From Methanosarcina barkeri MS (lineage in GTDB: Archaea; Halobacteriota; Methanosarcinia; Methanosarcinales; Methanosarcinaceae), in assembly GCF_000970025.1 (NCBI RefSeq), contig NZ_CP009528.1, positions 3,087,168 through 3,151,167 on the forward strand: a stretch of DNA of 64,000 bases, given 5' to 3'. Under the pieces are notes generated by a model. The model was given only the letters and a program-made list of their open reading frames with translations. It made no database searches and was not told where the DNA came from. A program made the translations under genes and the position numbers. The first letter of the stretch is position 1; each line of letters starts with the position of its first letter. This document shows, piece by piece, positions 21,701 to 30,157 of the stretch.

Positions 21701-24700
21701 CTGAACAAAACTTCACTAAACAAAATTTCTCTAAACAAGGCTTATTTAAACAAAATAACTCTAAACAATATCTTTCTGAGCAAAATAACTCTAAACAAAA
21801 TCTTTCTGAACAAAGTACATCTGAGCAAAATAACTCTAAACAAAATAATTATGACGAAAAGTACTCTTCGCTCTACTGGAAAGGGCTTGCACTTATCAGG
21901 CTGAAAGCTTACGAAAAAGCGCTTGAGGTTTTTTCAAGGCTTACTGAAAATAATCCCCTGTTTGTAGAGGCCTGGTATTTTAAAGGAATATCCCATTCAA
22001 AACTGAAACAACATGAGGAAGCAACAAAAGACTTTGAGAAAGTCCTTGAGATTGAACCTGCTTATCAGGATACCTGTTATCAGTTGGGACTTTCCTGTTT
22101 TGAGCTTGGGGACTTTGAGGAAGCTATAAGGATTTTTGAAGCCGCCCTGAAAATAGATCCTGAAAACCTTGAAACCCTTTACATGAGAAGCCTCGCTTTA
22201 CTGCGGTCGAAGAGATATAAGGAATCGGCTTCAGGTTTCAGGGAAGTACTTGAAAGAAATCCATTCGATACTGAAGCTCTTGCACACCTGAGCACAGCCT
22301 GCTTCAAGCAGGGGTTTTATGAAGAAGCCCTTAGACTCTTTGATCAGGTTCTGGAGATGAATCCAGAGCGAAAAACTGTCCTTTTCAGAAAAGGAGTTGC
22401 TTTAAAAGCTCTTGGAGAAGTAAAGAGGGCTTCTAGTATGTTTGACTCTGTTCTTAAATTGAAGCCAGACTGTACTTACGCCCTTGAACAAAAAGCCTAT
22501 ACTCATTTAGAGCTTGAGGAATATCCTGAGGCCGTTGAAGCATTTAAGACGGCTCTGGAATATTGCCAGAAAAAGGAAGATCTGCATTACTATAGGGGTA
22601 TTGCCTTTTTCAGGCTTGGGAATTTTGAAGAAGCCGTAAAATCCTTTGAAAACGCTTTTGACCTCGGCTGCCAGCAACCCGAAATTTCTTATTACACAGG
22701 AATCGCCTACTTTGAAAGCAGAGAATATAAAAAAGCCGTGGAAGTTTTTAATACTATCCTTGATTCCAGAGCACCGGATCCCGAAATTTTATACAAAAAA
22801 GCCCTGTCCCTTTTCGAACTTGGAAAGCCAGAAGAAATGGTTTCTACAGTTTATGCTCTTCTCGAACTTGAAACCGAGAACTTTAATATTAAAGACGCTG
22901 GAGAGTTTGAAGAAGAAAATTATGAGGAAAACGCAGGAGAAAGCACAGGAGAAGAAAACGCAGAAGAAATTCCGGCTTTCGAGAATACAAAAGCTTTTGA
23001 AGAACTCCTCGAAAAGTTTGCATTCTCCCTGATAGAGCTTGGAAGATATGAAGAAGCCCTGCTACCTCTTGGAAAACTTACAGCAAACGAATCGATTTCA
23101 AAAGAGGTCTTTTACAGCAAAGGGATTGTGTTTCAGGAGCTCGGCAGATATGAGGAAGCCCTTGAAATATTTTCTGAACTACTTTCCCTTTATCCTAACT
23201 TTGAAAAAGCCTGGTATAGAAGAGGACTCATTCTATTTTCTCTTGGATACTATGTTGAAGCTCTGGAGTCCTTCGAACAGGCTGCCCTGGAAGATCAAAC
23301 AGAAACTCCTGAAAAAGTTAACGAATTAAGCCTGGAAGAAACTCAGATAGAAAAAATGAGAGAAAGCCCTGAGTTGGAAGATGAAATAAGATTAGAAGAT
23401 GAAATAAGATTAGAAGATGAAATAAGATTAGAAAATGAAACAAGATTAGAAGATAAATTTGGATTAAAAGAGAAATTAAGTGACACTGAACTTGAAGATG
23501 TCTGGATGAAAATGGGGCTTTCCCAGCTCAAACTGGAACGTTATGAAGACGCCATAGATATATTTGAGAAACTTCTTGAAGTAAAACCCGAGGTTGCCGA
23601 CCTCTGGTACGTCGCAGGGCTCGCTCTAAGGGGGCTTGACCAGGATGAACAAGCCGTTGAAGCTTTTGAAAAGGCCGTGGAACTCGATCCAACTCTAGAA
23701 GCTGCCTGGGAGCAGATAGGGCTTTCCCTTCTTAGATTAAATATGTACGAGGAAGCAAGCCAGGCTTTCAGTTCTGCTCTAACCCTGAAACCTGACAACG
23801 TAAACACTCTCTACAGCCGATCAGTTGCCAGTTTCAATCTCCAGCGCTTTGAGGAAGCCGCTCAAGACCTAGAAAGGGTACTCCTGTCCACCCCTGATTT
23901 CCCGAATTATATTGAAGCCTGTTACAGGCTCGGGATTGCTAGAATGGAACTTCAGGAGTATGAAAAAGCCCTTGAGGCTTTTGATATTATTTTGCAGCAG
24001 GACCCGGCGCATAAGGAAGCTCTCTATTACAGAGGGCTTGTGCTTTTTAATCTTGGTGAATACGAAGCTGCTGCTGATACTTTTGGAGTGCTGCTGGAAG
24101 CCTCACCCGAAGACCCTGAAAGCCTGAACTATCTTGGGCTCTGCCTGCTGGAACTCGAAAGCCCAGAAGCGGCATTGAAAGCCTTTGAAAAAGCCGCCCT
24201 TTTCAATCCGAAGAATGAAGAAGCTCTGTATAACGCAGCCACGACTCTTATCAAGCTTAACCGTCCCCAGGAATCAATCGGCTATTTTGACCGTATCCTT
24301 GACATTTCCCCTGAGAATCTCGATGTCCTGAACTACAAAGGAATTGCCTTCTGCAAGCTTGAAATGTACAGAGAAGCCCTGAAAGCCTTTGACCTTGCGT
24401 TAGAAAAAGACCCTGAAAACATCAAGGCAATTTATAGTGTAGGGGTTGTCTGTTTCAAACAGAAACTCTATGAAACTGCCTGCCGGGCCTTTGACGAAGC
24501 CCTTGCCATTAACCCCTGGCACGAGCAGTCACTGAAATATCTCGGGATATCTCTTGCAAAAATAGAAGAATATGAGGATGCCCTGAGAACCTTTGATAGG
24601 CTGCTTAGGATAAGACCTCATGATATGCAAGCTATGAATTACAGGGGAGTTATCCTCGGGAAACTGGGAAAGTATACCGAGGCCATAAACACCTTCAATG

Positions 24701-24801
24701 AAATCCTTCGCCTCTATCCCGAAATGTCAGACGCGAAAAGGAAACTTGAAGCCTTAAAATGCATTGAAAACAAAGAGGATTCCAGTGAAGATCTCTACTA
24801 A
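18763..24801 (+). CDS. Giant tetratricopeptide-repeat protein (2012 residues)
   Basis: Almost the whole chain consists of 34-residue TPRs with the pattern AWYxKGLALxKLxxYEEALExFDxALEINP, roughly 50 copies. TPRs form a superhelix for protein binding, so a scaffold role in the cytoplasm is likely; no signal peptide, membrane segment or catalytic domain is seen. Three acidic or Ser/Gln-rich inserts interrupt the helix: about 717-765 (DYEDENP repeats), 940-1030 (SKQN/SEQN pentads) and 1520-1570 (LEDEIR repeats). Each is encoded by short DNA repeats. The TTG start at 18763 lies only 2-3 nt after GGAGG (18756-18760), an unusually short spacing, so the true start may be elsewhere; no in-frame ATG is near. 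It appears monocistronic. Confidence 0.9.
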   Translation: MVINHDEAFQRGLGLIKQKRYEKSINVFNKIVDKDPGHTGALFNRGLALLKIKKPEEALDSFDQVLHLEPENFDALYKKGIALATLEKFEAALEAYDNALEINPENPKIWYHKGLAFAELEKNEASILCFEKALELEPKCESAWYARGTVTGKAGSYEEALECFEHALEINPKNADACYSKGLVLAKLEKYEKALECFDSLIRENSRHKDAWKQKYISLIKLGKNEEALECVDVFLRKFPVSETALYQKGILLNKLSHYEDAEKTFTKILKINPGNKEIWLKKGLALIQLLRLNDAIKAFEEAIKLDPTYFEAWNYKCLALMKLEVYEEALEAFDSVLEMYPETKEIWYNRALALVKLQRFGEAAKSFSKTAELDPAYGDALYQQGRLLAREGKYEEALKAFDSMLEQNPEFIKAQKLRGTMLIKLGRIEEALDSLSQSLEKEPENYGLWLQQGLILLDNGKFEPALKALEKVAELKPDNDACWMNKGFALYSMDRYEESLEAFEEGLRLNPYLEKGWNNKGIVLGKLGKTEEALEAFEKAVSLRPDFEDAWRNRGLILLDANEYEKAGEAFAEVIKISPEDLDSIYNRGTALLKLGKTETALECFEKVLSLNPDYPDLLYSLAAAQAKLGKQKEALETFEKLVAKNPEDLEIQCRKGKFAMEIGKYETALKAFDQVLSENPDFREAWYRKGLALIKLERFEEAIRAFDEVIIENLNYKEIGSSDYKELKNLDHDDIDNPVCDEIKSPDYEDENPDYEDENPDYENASTYKGFAQMQLGKYLPALETFESALEEKPDSDILWYYRGLSLYRINMLEEAACAFESAIRLNPKMQEALEYRALCLFETEQYKAALESLEAVLERNPENLSVLHKKAICFLQLRKYKSGAKTLSRVLELDPDNKEAKFELGIASFESGEYNKALSLFEEVSKDSDKGFFVYCPEKNSSEQNNSKQNLSGQNNSKQSISEQNFTKQNFSKQSMSEQNFTKQNFSKQGLFKQNNSKQYLSEQNNSKQNLSEQSTSEQNNSKQNNYDEKYSSLYWKGLALIRLKAYEKALEVFSRLTENNPLFVEAWYFKGISHSKLKQHEEATKDFEKVLEIEPAYQDTCYQLGLSCFELGDFEEAIRIFEAALKIDPENLETLYMRSLALLRSKRYKESASGFREVLERNPFDTEALAHLSTACFKQGFYEEALRLFDQVLEMNPERKTVLFRKGVALKALGEVKRASSMFDSVLKLKPDCTYALEQKAYTHLELEEYPEAVEAFKTALEYCQKKEDLHYYRGIAFFRLGNFEEAVKSFENAFDLGCQQPEISYYTGIAYFESREYKKAVEVFNTILDSRAPDPEILYKKALSLFELGKPEEMVSTVYALLELETENFNIKDAGEFEEENYEENAGESTGEENAEEIPAFENTKAFEELLEKFAFSLIELGRYEEALLPLGKLTANESISKEVFYSKGIVFQELGRYEEALEIFSELLSLYPNFEKAWYRRGLILFSLGYYVEALESFEQAALEDQTETPEKVNELSLEETQIEKMRESPELEDEIRLEDEIRLEDEIRLENETRLEDKFGLKEKLSDTELEDVWMKMGLSQLKLERYEDAIDIFEKLLEVKPEVADLWYVAGLALRGLDQDEQAVEAFEKAVELDPTLEAAWEQIGLSLLRLNMYEEASQAFSSALTLKPDNVNTLYSRSVASFNLQRFEEAAQDLERVLLSTPDFPNYIEACYRLGIARMELQEYEKALEAFDIILQQDPAHKEALYYRGLVLFNLGEYEAAADTFGVLLEASPEDPESLNYLGLCLLELESPEAALKAFEKAALFNPKNEEALYNAATTLIKLNRPQESIGYFDRILDISPENLDVLNYKGIAFCKLEMYREALKAFDLALEKDPENIKAIYSVGVVCFKQKLYETACRAFDEALAINPWHEQSLKYLGISLAKIEEYEDALRTFDRLLRIRPHDMQAMNYRGVILGKLGKYTEAINTFNEILRLYPEMSDAKRKLEALKCIENKEDSSEDLY

Positions 24802-24851
24802 TGTTTTTAGTAGAGGAGAGATTTAGGAGAAAAGAAGAGAGGATTTTACAG

Positions 24852-24920
24852 ATAAGAGGTGGAGTTAAAAAATAATAAGAGGTAGAGTTAAAAAATAATA
24901 AGAGGTAGAGTTAAAAAAAT
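24852..24920. repeat. Tandem repeat, 23-bp unit, 3 copies
   Basis: ataagaggtggagttaaaaa-type units at 24852-24874, 24875-24897 and 24898-24920, between the convergent TPR gene and the secreted-protein gene. Confidence 0.95.
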
Positions 24921-24940
24921 AAAAAGAGGTTGCTTTATCT

Positions 24941-25438
24941 TCAAGTATTCAAGCCTGCTTTATAGCCTCTTGGGAAACAGTCACTATAACCTCTTTCATA
25001 GCCTCTTGCATAATCGCTTTTCCTGGCTTCTTTCTTTATAAATGCACTGTAGGGCTTCCTGCTGTCAGCTTTGCCTTCTCTAAATCCGTCTCTATAACCA
25101 TCTCTGCAGCCGTCTTTGTAGCCTCTATCATATTCTTTTTGATTTCCGCCTGCTGACCCAGCTTTCAGGCCTGCCTGATAGCCTTTCGGGAAGCAGTCGC
25201 TATAACCTCTTTCGTAGCCTTTATCATAATCGCTTTTCTTGGCTTCTTTCTTTATAAATGCACTGTAGGGCTTCTTGCTATCGGCTTTACCTTCTCTAAA
25301 TCCATCTTTATAGCCATCTCTGCAGCCGTCTTTGTAGCCCCTGTTGTATTCTTGCTGATTTGCGCTTACCGCCGCAACTGTCACTGATACTATAAAACAG
25401 GCTACCAGCAAAATAGCCAATGTCTTTTTTATACCCAT
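24941..25438 (-). CDS. Secreted protein with two near-identical GYxDG-rich repeats
   Basis: A 165-residue chain with a clear signal peptide (MGIKKTLAILLVACFIVSV, cleavage near VSA-NQ). The mature part is two copies, about residues 28-93 and 98-163, of a module containing YxRGYKDGCRDGYxDGFREG, ADSxKPYSAFIKKEA, SDYxxGYERGYSDCFP and GYxAGL. Each copy has two cysteines, which could form a disulphide outside the cell. The Gly-Tyr-Asp spacing every four residues suggests a helical or beta-roll repeat. The family is not recognised beyond this. DNA identity between the copies points to recent duplication. No binding motif allows a function to be named. Confidence 0.8.
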   Translation of the reverse strand: MGIKKTLAILLVACFIVSVTVAAVSANQQEYNRGYKDGCRDGYKDGFREGKADSKKPYSAFIKKEAKKSDYDKGYERGYSDCFPKGYQAGLKAGSAGGNQKEYDRGYKDGCRDGYRDGFREGKADSRKPYSAFIKKEARKSDYARGYERGYSDCFPRGYKAGLNT

Positions 25439-25649
25439 TTATTCACTCCCAAAATCTGTTTCAACTTTGCCAATTGCCAACAAAATCAATTTCAAACATA
25501 TGCAACATAACAGTCATTAGTAATAGAATATAATATTAATAGAAATATAAATAAGGAAGAAATAAAAATCTTCGCATCGAAAGAACCAGGATGTACATAG
25601 GCACAAAAACTTGACTTCAAACAGTATATCCGAATTACTGATTATTTTC

Positions 25650-25786
25650 CGGCAGTGTCTCAAATTTGCTGTAAATTCGAAATCAAATCGTTGTGTACGT
25701 GAGGAAATTAATCTTCTGAGATGGTGTTTTCTGCCATATAACTCTTTAAAGTTGTGATTTTACAGAAAAAGAACATGACATTCTTT
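25650..25786. repeat. Dispersed ~140-bp repeat, copy B
   Basis: Aligns with 18411-18550 (see there). Its right end abuts the CAT-element remnant at 25787. Confidence 0.7.
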
Positions 25787-25865
25787 CATGCGTCTTCGGT
25801 TAAGTGAGAAATCGTGATAAATTGCGTCAATTTCTCCAACATTTATCAAATATTTTAATAAATTA
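25787..25865. mobile_element. Left-end remnant of the CAT-type inverted-repeat element
   Basis: CATGCGTCTTCGGTTAAG, then gataaattgcgtcaattt and atttatcaaatattttaata, collinear with 1740-1810 and 8305-8375. No right end is present, so it is one-sided. Confidence 0.75.
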
Positions 25866-25884
25866 GGATTTATCATTCCTCAAA

Positions 25885-25985
25885 ATAGATAAAAGTTTCA
25901 GAACTATTTTCCGTGATCTGAAACTCATTGACCATTCTTGATCCGAGATTTGGAGAAGCAATTTTGAGTTATGGAATAGGCTCTT
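25885..25985. mobile_element. Partial relative of the GAGCCTATCCC element
   Basis: The segment from ttttccgtgatctgaaact to gcaattttgagttatgg followed by aataggctc resembles the interior and right end of 27327-27456. The left end is not seen. Confidence 0.5.
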
Positions 25986-26093
25986 CTGAATATTCTTTTA
26001 TGAAATATATCCTGAAACTCAAAATTGTTTATTTAGACTTCTGAATATTCGTTTATGGAATATATCCTGAAACTCAAAATTGTTTATTTAGAC
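25984..26093. repeat. Direct repeat, 55-bp unit, 2 copies
   Basis: ttctgaatattcttttatga to tttagac at 25984-26038 and again at 26039-26093 with two to three base changes. The unit includes cctgaaactcaaaattg, similar to the ends of the neighbouring element, so it may be derived from it. Confidence 0.9.
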
Positions 26094-26121
26094 CTCGGAT
26101 TTGAGATAATCAATCAAGTTA

Positions 26122-27198
26122 TTAATCTTGAAAAATCTTCCCAAAAACCTTACTGAGTGAGAAAATAACTGATTTTGGGATAAATCCATGTAGTAGTGTA
26201 AACAACTTCTGTCTGAAGAAATCAATAATCAAACACGAAATTAAAACGCCAATTCCCGAAAATAGCATATGACGAACAAAAAGAGGACTGTAAGAATAAT
26301 CAGCGCAATGCAAGATCTTGGAATACAACACATCTAGTACAAATGGATGATTTGAGATTAGATATATACCAAAAACAGATGTTGCCATAAAATTTATTGT
26401 TGTGGATTGTATTTTGATACTTTTGAACACCATAAAAAAACAAATTGCTCCTAATTCTACAAAAATAAAATTGTAGTTCCATGGGTCGGCAAAGAAGTAC
26501 TCGGGAGTTTCAGGAAGTGTATTAAGAAGCATGGCTCCAAAGAATACTAAAAGACTACACATAAGATATCCTAATAAGAAATAGGTTCGATTCTTGACTG
26601 GAAGATCATACTTTCTGATATATGCGCCTACACAATAAAGAAAAACGAAATTATATACACTGTATCCTGTATCAGTAAAATAAGTGAAATTAATTGACGG
26701 CAAGATTACAAAAAAAACTGCGGAAACTAAAATTAATTTTTTATGATATTCTTTTTTCATATTTTGAAGTGCCGTGTTTAAAAATGGAGAAAAGAGATAC
26801 AGAACGATGTATATTGTCACAAACCAGTATGTCCCAGTAATAACTGGTAAAAATGCTTGTAACATTGTGGGTACGGTCAGAGGCTCAATCCCAGTAAACC
26901 AAAATATTGATGAAATCGTTACCGAATAAAAAATAACCTGAGCCCAGAGATCAATGATTTTTTTTAATTTAAATTTTCCATTAATTTGATAGTATCCAGT
27001 TATAAGTATAAAACAATCTACTGCAATGATAAATAGGCTTTCCAATCCATAAGTAAAATAATAATTTGAATCCGAAGGTGTTAGTACATGAAGTGCCTCT
27101 CCATACTTAAAATAATGGAGACATATGATCATTGAGATTAAAACAATCCTTAATAACTCAAAATTTGAGTCGCGAATAGTGCTTTCATTAGATGACAT
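26122..27198 (-). CDS. Membrane acyltransferase, family 3 (OafA-like)
   Basis: A multi-pass integral membrane protein of 358 residues from the ATG at 27198 (MSSNESTIRDSNFELLRIVL). The family transfers acetyl or other acyl groups to sugars of surface polysaccharide. The N-terminus RDSNFELLRIVLISMIICLH carries the family R-x10-H pattern, and about ten hydrophobic segments follow, including FIIAVDCFILITGYY and YWFVTIYIVLYLFSPF. The longer upstream frame (to 27321) runs through a 43-bp duplication and is unlikely to be coding. No good ribosome-binding site precedes the start. Nearby GT2 and GH16-like genes fit a role in decorating an extracellular glycan. Confidence 0.8.
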   Translation of the reverse strand: MSSNESTIRDSNFELLRIVLISMIICLHYFKYGEALHVLTPSDSNYYFTYGLESLFIIAVDCFILITGYYQINGKFKLKKIIDLWAQVIFYSVTISSIFWFTGIEPLTVPTMLQAFLPVITGTYWFVTIYIVLYLFSPFLNTALQNMKKEYHKKLILVSAVFFVILPSINFTYFTDTGYSVYNFVFLYCVGAYIRKYDLPVKNRTYFLLGYLMCSLLVFFGAMLLNTLPETPEYFFADPWNYNFIFVELGAICFFMVFKSIKIQSTTINFMATSVFGIYLISNHPFVLDVLYSKILHCADYSYSPLFVRHMLFSGIGVLISCLIIDFFRQKLFTLLHGFIPKSVIFSLSKVFGKIFQD

Positions 27199-27279
27199 AG
27201 ATATCGTTTTATTATTGTTTTGCGTTTTGTGCCGGTGACATAGATATCGTTTTATTATTGTTTTGTGCTTTGTACCGAC
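27194..27279. repeat. Direct repeat, 43-bp unit, 2 copies, over the acyltransferase start
   Basis: gacatagatatcgttttatt onward at 27194-27236 and 27237-27279. The first copy includes the start codon; the second holds an out-of-frame ATG, so duplication has remodelled the 5' end. Confidence 0.9.
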
Positions 27280-27326
27280 CGTTGTCAATGCCATATATAA
27301 AGTAAAATGAAATAAAAACAAAAGAT

Positions 27327-27456
27327 GAGCCTATCCCAAAAGCCATTTAGTCCTTAATCATCAAGAATTTTCAGGATTGTTTTCATGATCAGAAACTTGA
27401 TTGATTATTCGAAATACATGATTCAGATAAGCAATTTTGAGTTTTGGGATCAGCTC
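27327..27456. mobile_element. 130-bp miniature inverted-repeat element (GAGCCTATCCCAAAA ends)
   Basis: Left end gagcctatcccaaaa; right end on the other strand gagctgatcccaaaa. gat flanks both sides, a possible 3-bp target duplication. No coding capacity. A partial relative lies at 25885-25985. Confidence 0.75.
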
Positions 27457-27540
27457 GATATTAATCTAAGGTATTGAACACAATTTGTTAATTTTCATAA
27501 AATATTTACTTTATCATAGTTTATATATCTTATAAATATA

Positions 27541-28675
27541 GGAGTTACGCAGTTGGCTCCTAGCATATTGTTTTTTCCAAACTTTCAAATATTTGAATTA
27601 ATTTAACGTGTATTGGGGATTCCTTAAGTATTCTGTCACTGCCACTCTTCTAATTTTCATAGCACTTTCAAACCAGGATATTCCACTTTTGATTCTTTGT
27701 AATTCCAGTCTAAGAAAAGCTCTTAATGAGAACATTATATGTGCTCTTTGTGATTCTTCCTTTCTTGCCTGACATTTTTCGACACCACAGAACTGTTTTA
27801 TTCCCCTATGATATTCCTCAATTTTCCATGACTTCTTTGCCAAATCTTCACGTTTTGCTTCATCCATCTCTTGCACATCTGTAACCCAGTGTTGCGTGTC
27901 TCCATTTTTTGAAACTATCCTAAACACCTTTACAAATCCATATGCTTTGAGGTGAACCACACGTCCTTTTGGAGGAATATCTACTGTTTCAAGTGGCACA
28001 TTTCCCTTGTTGTCAGGATTTACCAAACGATTATTTTTCAATCTTGTAAGGAAATGCCACTCTTTCTGTCTAATGGCTTTAAGGTTTTTCACACTTGCAT
28101 ACCATGTATCAAATAAAACGAATTTGGGATTAAAACCACGTTCTTCGGCCTTGTCAAGCATATCACGGAAATGGTCATTCTTTGTTTTGTCGTCTACATC
28201 GATGTTATAAATTCGAAAATCGATAGGTATAACGGTTGTACCGTCAGTCCAAACTAAGGTAACCAGGCCTATTCCCTTTACAGTACGATGATGTTTTCCA
28301 CTCCACATACGACGAACAAAAGCAATTTCTTCTGCGTATGGTTTATCTAATGTTGAATCATCAACAATTAGGTATCCTCCCTTAAGCTTGACATAACTTT
28401 TTACTTCCTCCCATAGTGCTTCCGTGTCTGGAGGTTGCCTTTGAAGGCAACGAGTAAAAGCATCATGAGAAGGAGCATTAGCTATGTCTGGATAACATCT
28501 AGCAGCTTCAGTACAGCTAAAAACGTTAGAAGCCGCAATGAGAAAATTAATGTAGTCAATGTCGGTACACTTAGGTGGATTTATGTCCATAACTCCGTAC
28601 GTTTTTAGAGAAACACTAAGCCATAAGTATATTTATAAAGATATCAAGTTTTCGGCATTTTAACTGCGTAAGTCC
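27541..28675 (-). mobile_element. IS701-like insertion sequence, 1135 bp
   Basis: Ends GGAGTTACGCAGTT (27541) and, on the other strand, GGACTTACGCAGTT (from 28675), enclosing one intact transposase. TA stands outside each end; no longer target duplication could be confirmed. Confidence 0.85.
27598..28590 (-). CDS. DDE transposase, IS701-like
   Basis: A 330-residue transposase of the IS701/DDE_5 type that cuts and joins the element ends. The catalytic acids are visible as LIVDDSTLDKP (first Asp, about residue 76), KFVLFDTWYAS (second Asp, about 158) and KKSWKIEEYHRGIKQF (Glu with the YHRGIKQ signature, about 259). It spans nearly the entire element and has no frameshift, so the element may still move. 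It is somewhat shorter than many IS701 transposases (about 400), with the N-terminus starting MDINPPKCTDIDYINF. Confidence 0.88.
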   Translation of the reverse strand: MDINPPKCTDIDYINFLIAASNVFSCTEAARCYPDIANAPSHDAFTRCLQRQPPDTEALWEEVKSYVKLKGGYLIVDDSTLDKPYAEEIAFVRRMWSGKHHRTVKGIGLVTLVWTDGTTVIPIDFRIYNIDVDDKTKNDHFRDMLDKAEERGFNPKFVLFDTWYASVKNLKAIRQKEWHFLTRLKNNRLVNPDNKGNVPLETVDIPPKGRVVHLKAYGFVKVFRIVSKNGDTQHWVTDVQEMDEAKREDLAKKSWKIEEYHRGIKQFCGVEKCQARKEESQRAHIMFSLRAFLRLELQRIKSGISWFESAMKIRRVAVTEYLRNPQYTLN

Positions 28676-29178
28676 TAAAATAAAAAACATTAACGTTAGG
28701 TATATCATATTAAGTTTTAAACATTTCCTTTCGAACTTTGTATACACGTCTTTATCATGGACTAAAGATATCAATAGTTAGAAGATACCTGTGAAAGGTC
28801 AACTCTTTTTGAGACTTATAGCTGTTTTGTGCGGATCGTGAATTGTTTATCAAATAAAAAGATCATAAAAAACAAATAAACAGCGAACTTAAATTTGATA
28901 ATAAATCGTAAATATTTTTATAAGTTATTTTACAGTATATATTTTTATAATAAAGTGTTGTAAAATTACCAATTCAAAAATAAAGCCTAAAGACCTTAGA
29001 ATAAACAAATCAAGATGTGCAGCCTTGTGCGATTATTACTAAGCTGATAAAATCCAGCAAAATTTGGATTTTGAGACACTCTCTTTGAAAGTGGCTATAA
29101 AACTCACTATAAACTACTACTCGAAATAGCGAAGAGATAGCTTTGAGATATTTGCATTAAAACACACTAGAGGGTAAA
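28676..29178. other. Intergenic, AT-rich
   Basis: No gene recognised. Near 29060 the word ttttgagacact is shared, in reverse, with the dispersed repeats at 18411 and 25650. A TATA-like ttacagtatatatttttat lies at 28930-28950. Confidence 0.45.
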
Positions 29179-30012
29179 ATGAAGACAATTAAGTACTTGA
29201 TAATTTTATTTGTTCTGCTAATTGTGGTGATTTTGGCTATTCCATCAGAAGACACATCTTTACAGGGAATACTTAACTGGAAAGGGCAAGATTGGCCTTT
29301 GACATCTGGCTACGCAGACCCCGGTAATAATTACCGGAATAATACAGGTGCACGGATAGATAATCAACCATCAGGAGTGAATACATACCCTTTAGATGGA
29401 GTACTTAACTGGAAAGAGCAAGATTGGTATCTAACATCTGGCTACGCAAATCCCGGTAATAATTACTGGAACAATACAGGTGCATGGATAGATGACCAAG
29501 ATAGACTGCACTTAACAGTTGTAAACGATAGCGGTACATGGAAAAGCACAATGTTAAATAGCCAAAACACATATTGTTATGGTACTTTTACATGGAATGT
29601 AGCTTCACCTGTTTTTACTTTTGGCAAAAATTGCGTGGTTGGACTTTGTACTTATTTAGATGATTATAATGCGTCAAATGTAGTGATTTCAAGATGGGGT
29701 GACCCTAATGGGAATCAACTCTGGTATTACAAAGAACCTTCTACAGTTAAAGGAAATAGTAAAGAGTATCTGGTTTCACCGAGCATTGAAGGCGCAAACA
29801 CAACTTATAGAATTGAGTGGAAACCCAATTATATAAGATTCACATCCATGCAGGCAGATGGAACAGTAATAGCAGACTATAATAATACAAATAGTTCTAC
29901 AATTCCGAAAGAGCCTGAAAGTGTCATAATGAATTTATGGTTAGTGGCTCCTCCATCCGATGGAAAAAACATTGAACTTATAATTAGTAACTTCACAGTT
30001 ACTAATAATTGA
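29179..30012 (+). CDS. Secreted/anchored GH16-like lectin-fold protein without the catalytic motif
   Basis: A 277-residue chain with an N-terminal membrane anchor or signal (KYLIILFVLLIVVILAI). The rest resembles the GH16 jelly-roll domains of 32925-34298 (LNWKxQDWYLTSGYANPGNN, WIDDQDRLHLTVVNDSGTW, YGTFTWNVASPVF, YRIEWKPNYIRF, IMNLWLVAPPSDG). At the place of the catalytic EIDIE it has NVVISRWGD, so glycosidase activity is unlikely and a sugar-binding role is possible. The first strand segment is duplicated (29271 onward and 29403 onward, 132 bp apart; LNWKGQDWPLTSGYADPGNN and its copy), probably by slippage. Extracellular location expected. Confidence 0.75.
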   Translation: MKTIKYLIILFVLLIVVILAIPSEDTSLQGILNWKGQDWPLTSGYADPGNNYRNNTGARIDNQPSGVNTYPLDGVLNWKEQDWYLTSGYANPGNNYWNNTGAWIDDQDRLHLTVVNDSGTWKSTMLNSQNTYCYGTFTWNVASPVFTFGKNCVVGLCTYLDDYNASNVVISRWGDPNGNQLWYYKEPSTVKGNSKEYLVSPSIEGANTTYRIEWKPNYIRFTSMQADGTVIADYNNTNSSTIPKEPESVIMNLWLVAPPSDGKNIELIISNFTVTNN

Positions 30013-30157
30013 GTTACAAAGTGGCTTTTAAGCCACTAAACTCCTTTCTTATAAATATTTAGAAAATTGATGCCAAAAATGCTTCAATTAGAGTTGTTAG
30101 TATAAAGCCTGAACAAAAAAATATTAAGTTTGTTATGGCTAATAAAATTAAAGATTT

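Larger units (their letters stand above)
25439..26121. other. Intergenic region made of repeat remnants
   Basis: 25439-25649 has no recognised feature. Then follow the dispersed repeat copy B, the left end of the CAT-element, part of a third element and a 55-bp direct repeat (each listed separately). Confidence 0.6.

Noticed and set aside
21171-21904. Reverse and shifted frames of 110-181 codons inside the TPR gene
   Set aside because: Shadows of the repeat-rich coding sequence; the amino-acid pattern is the periodic reflection of the SKQN repeats.
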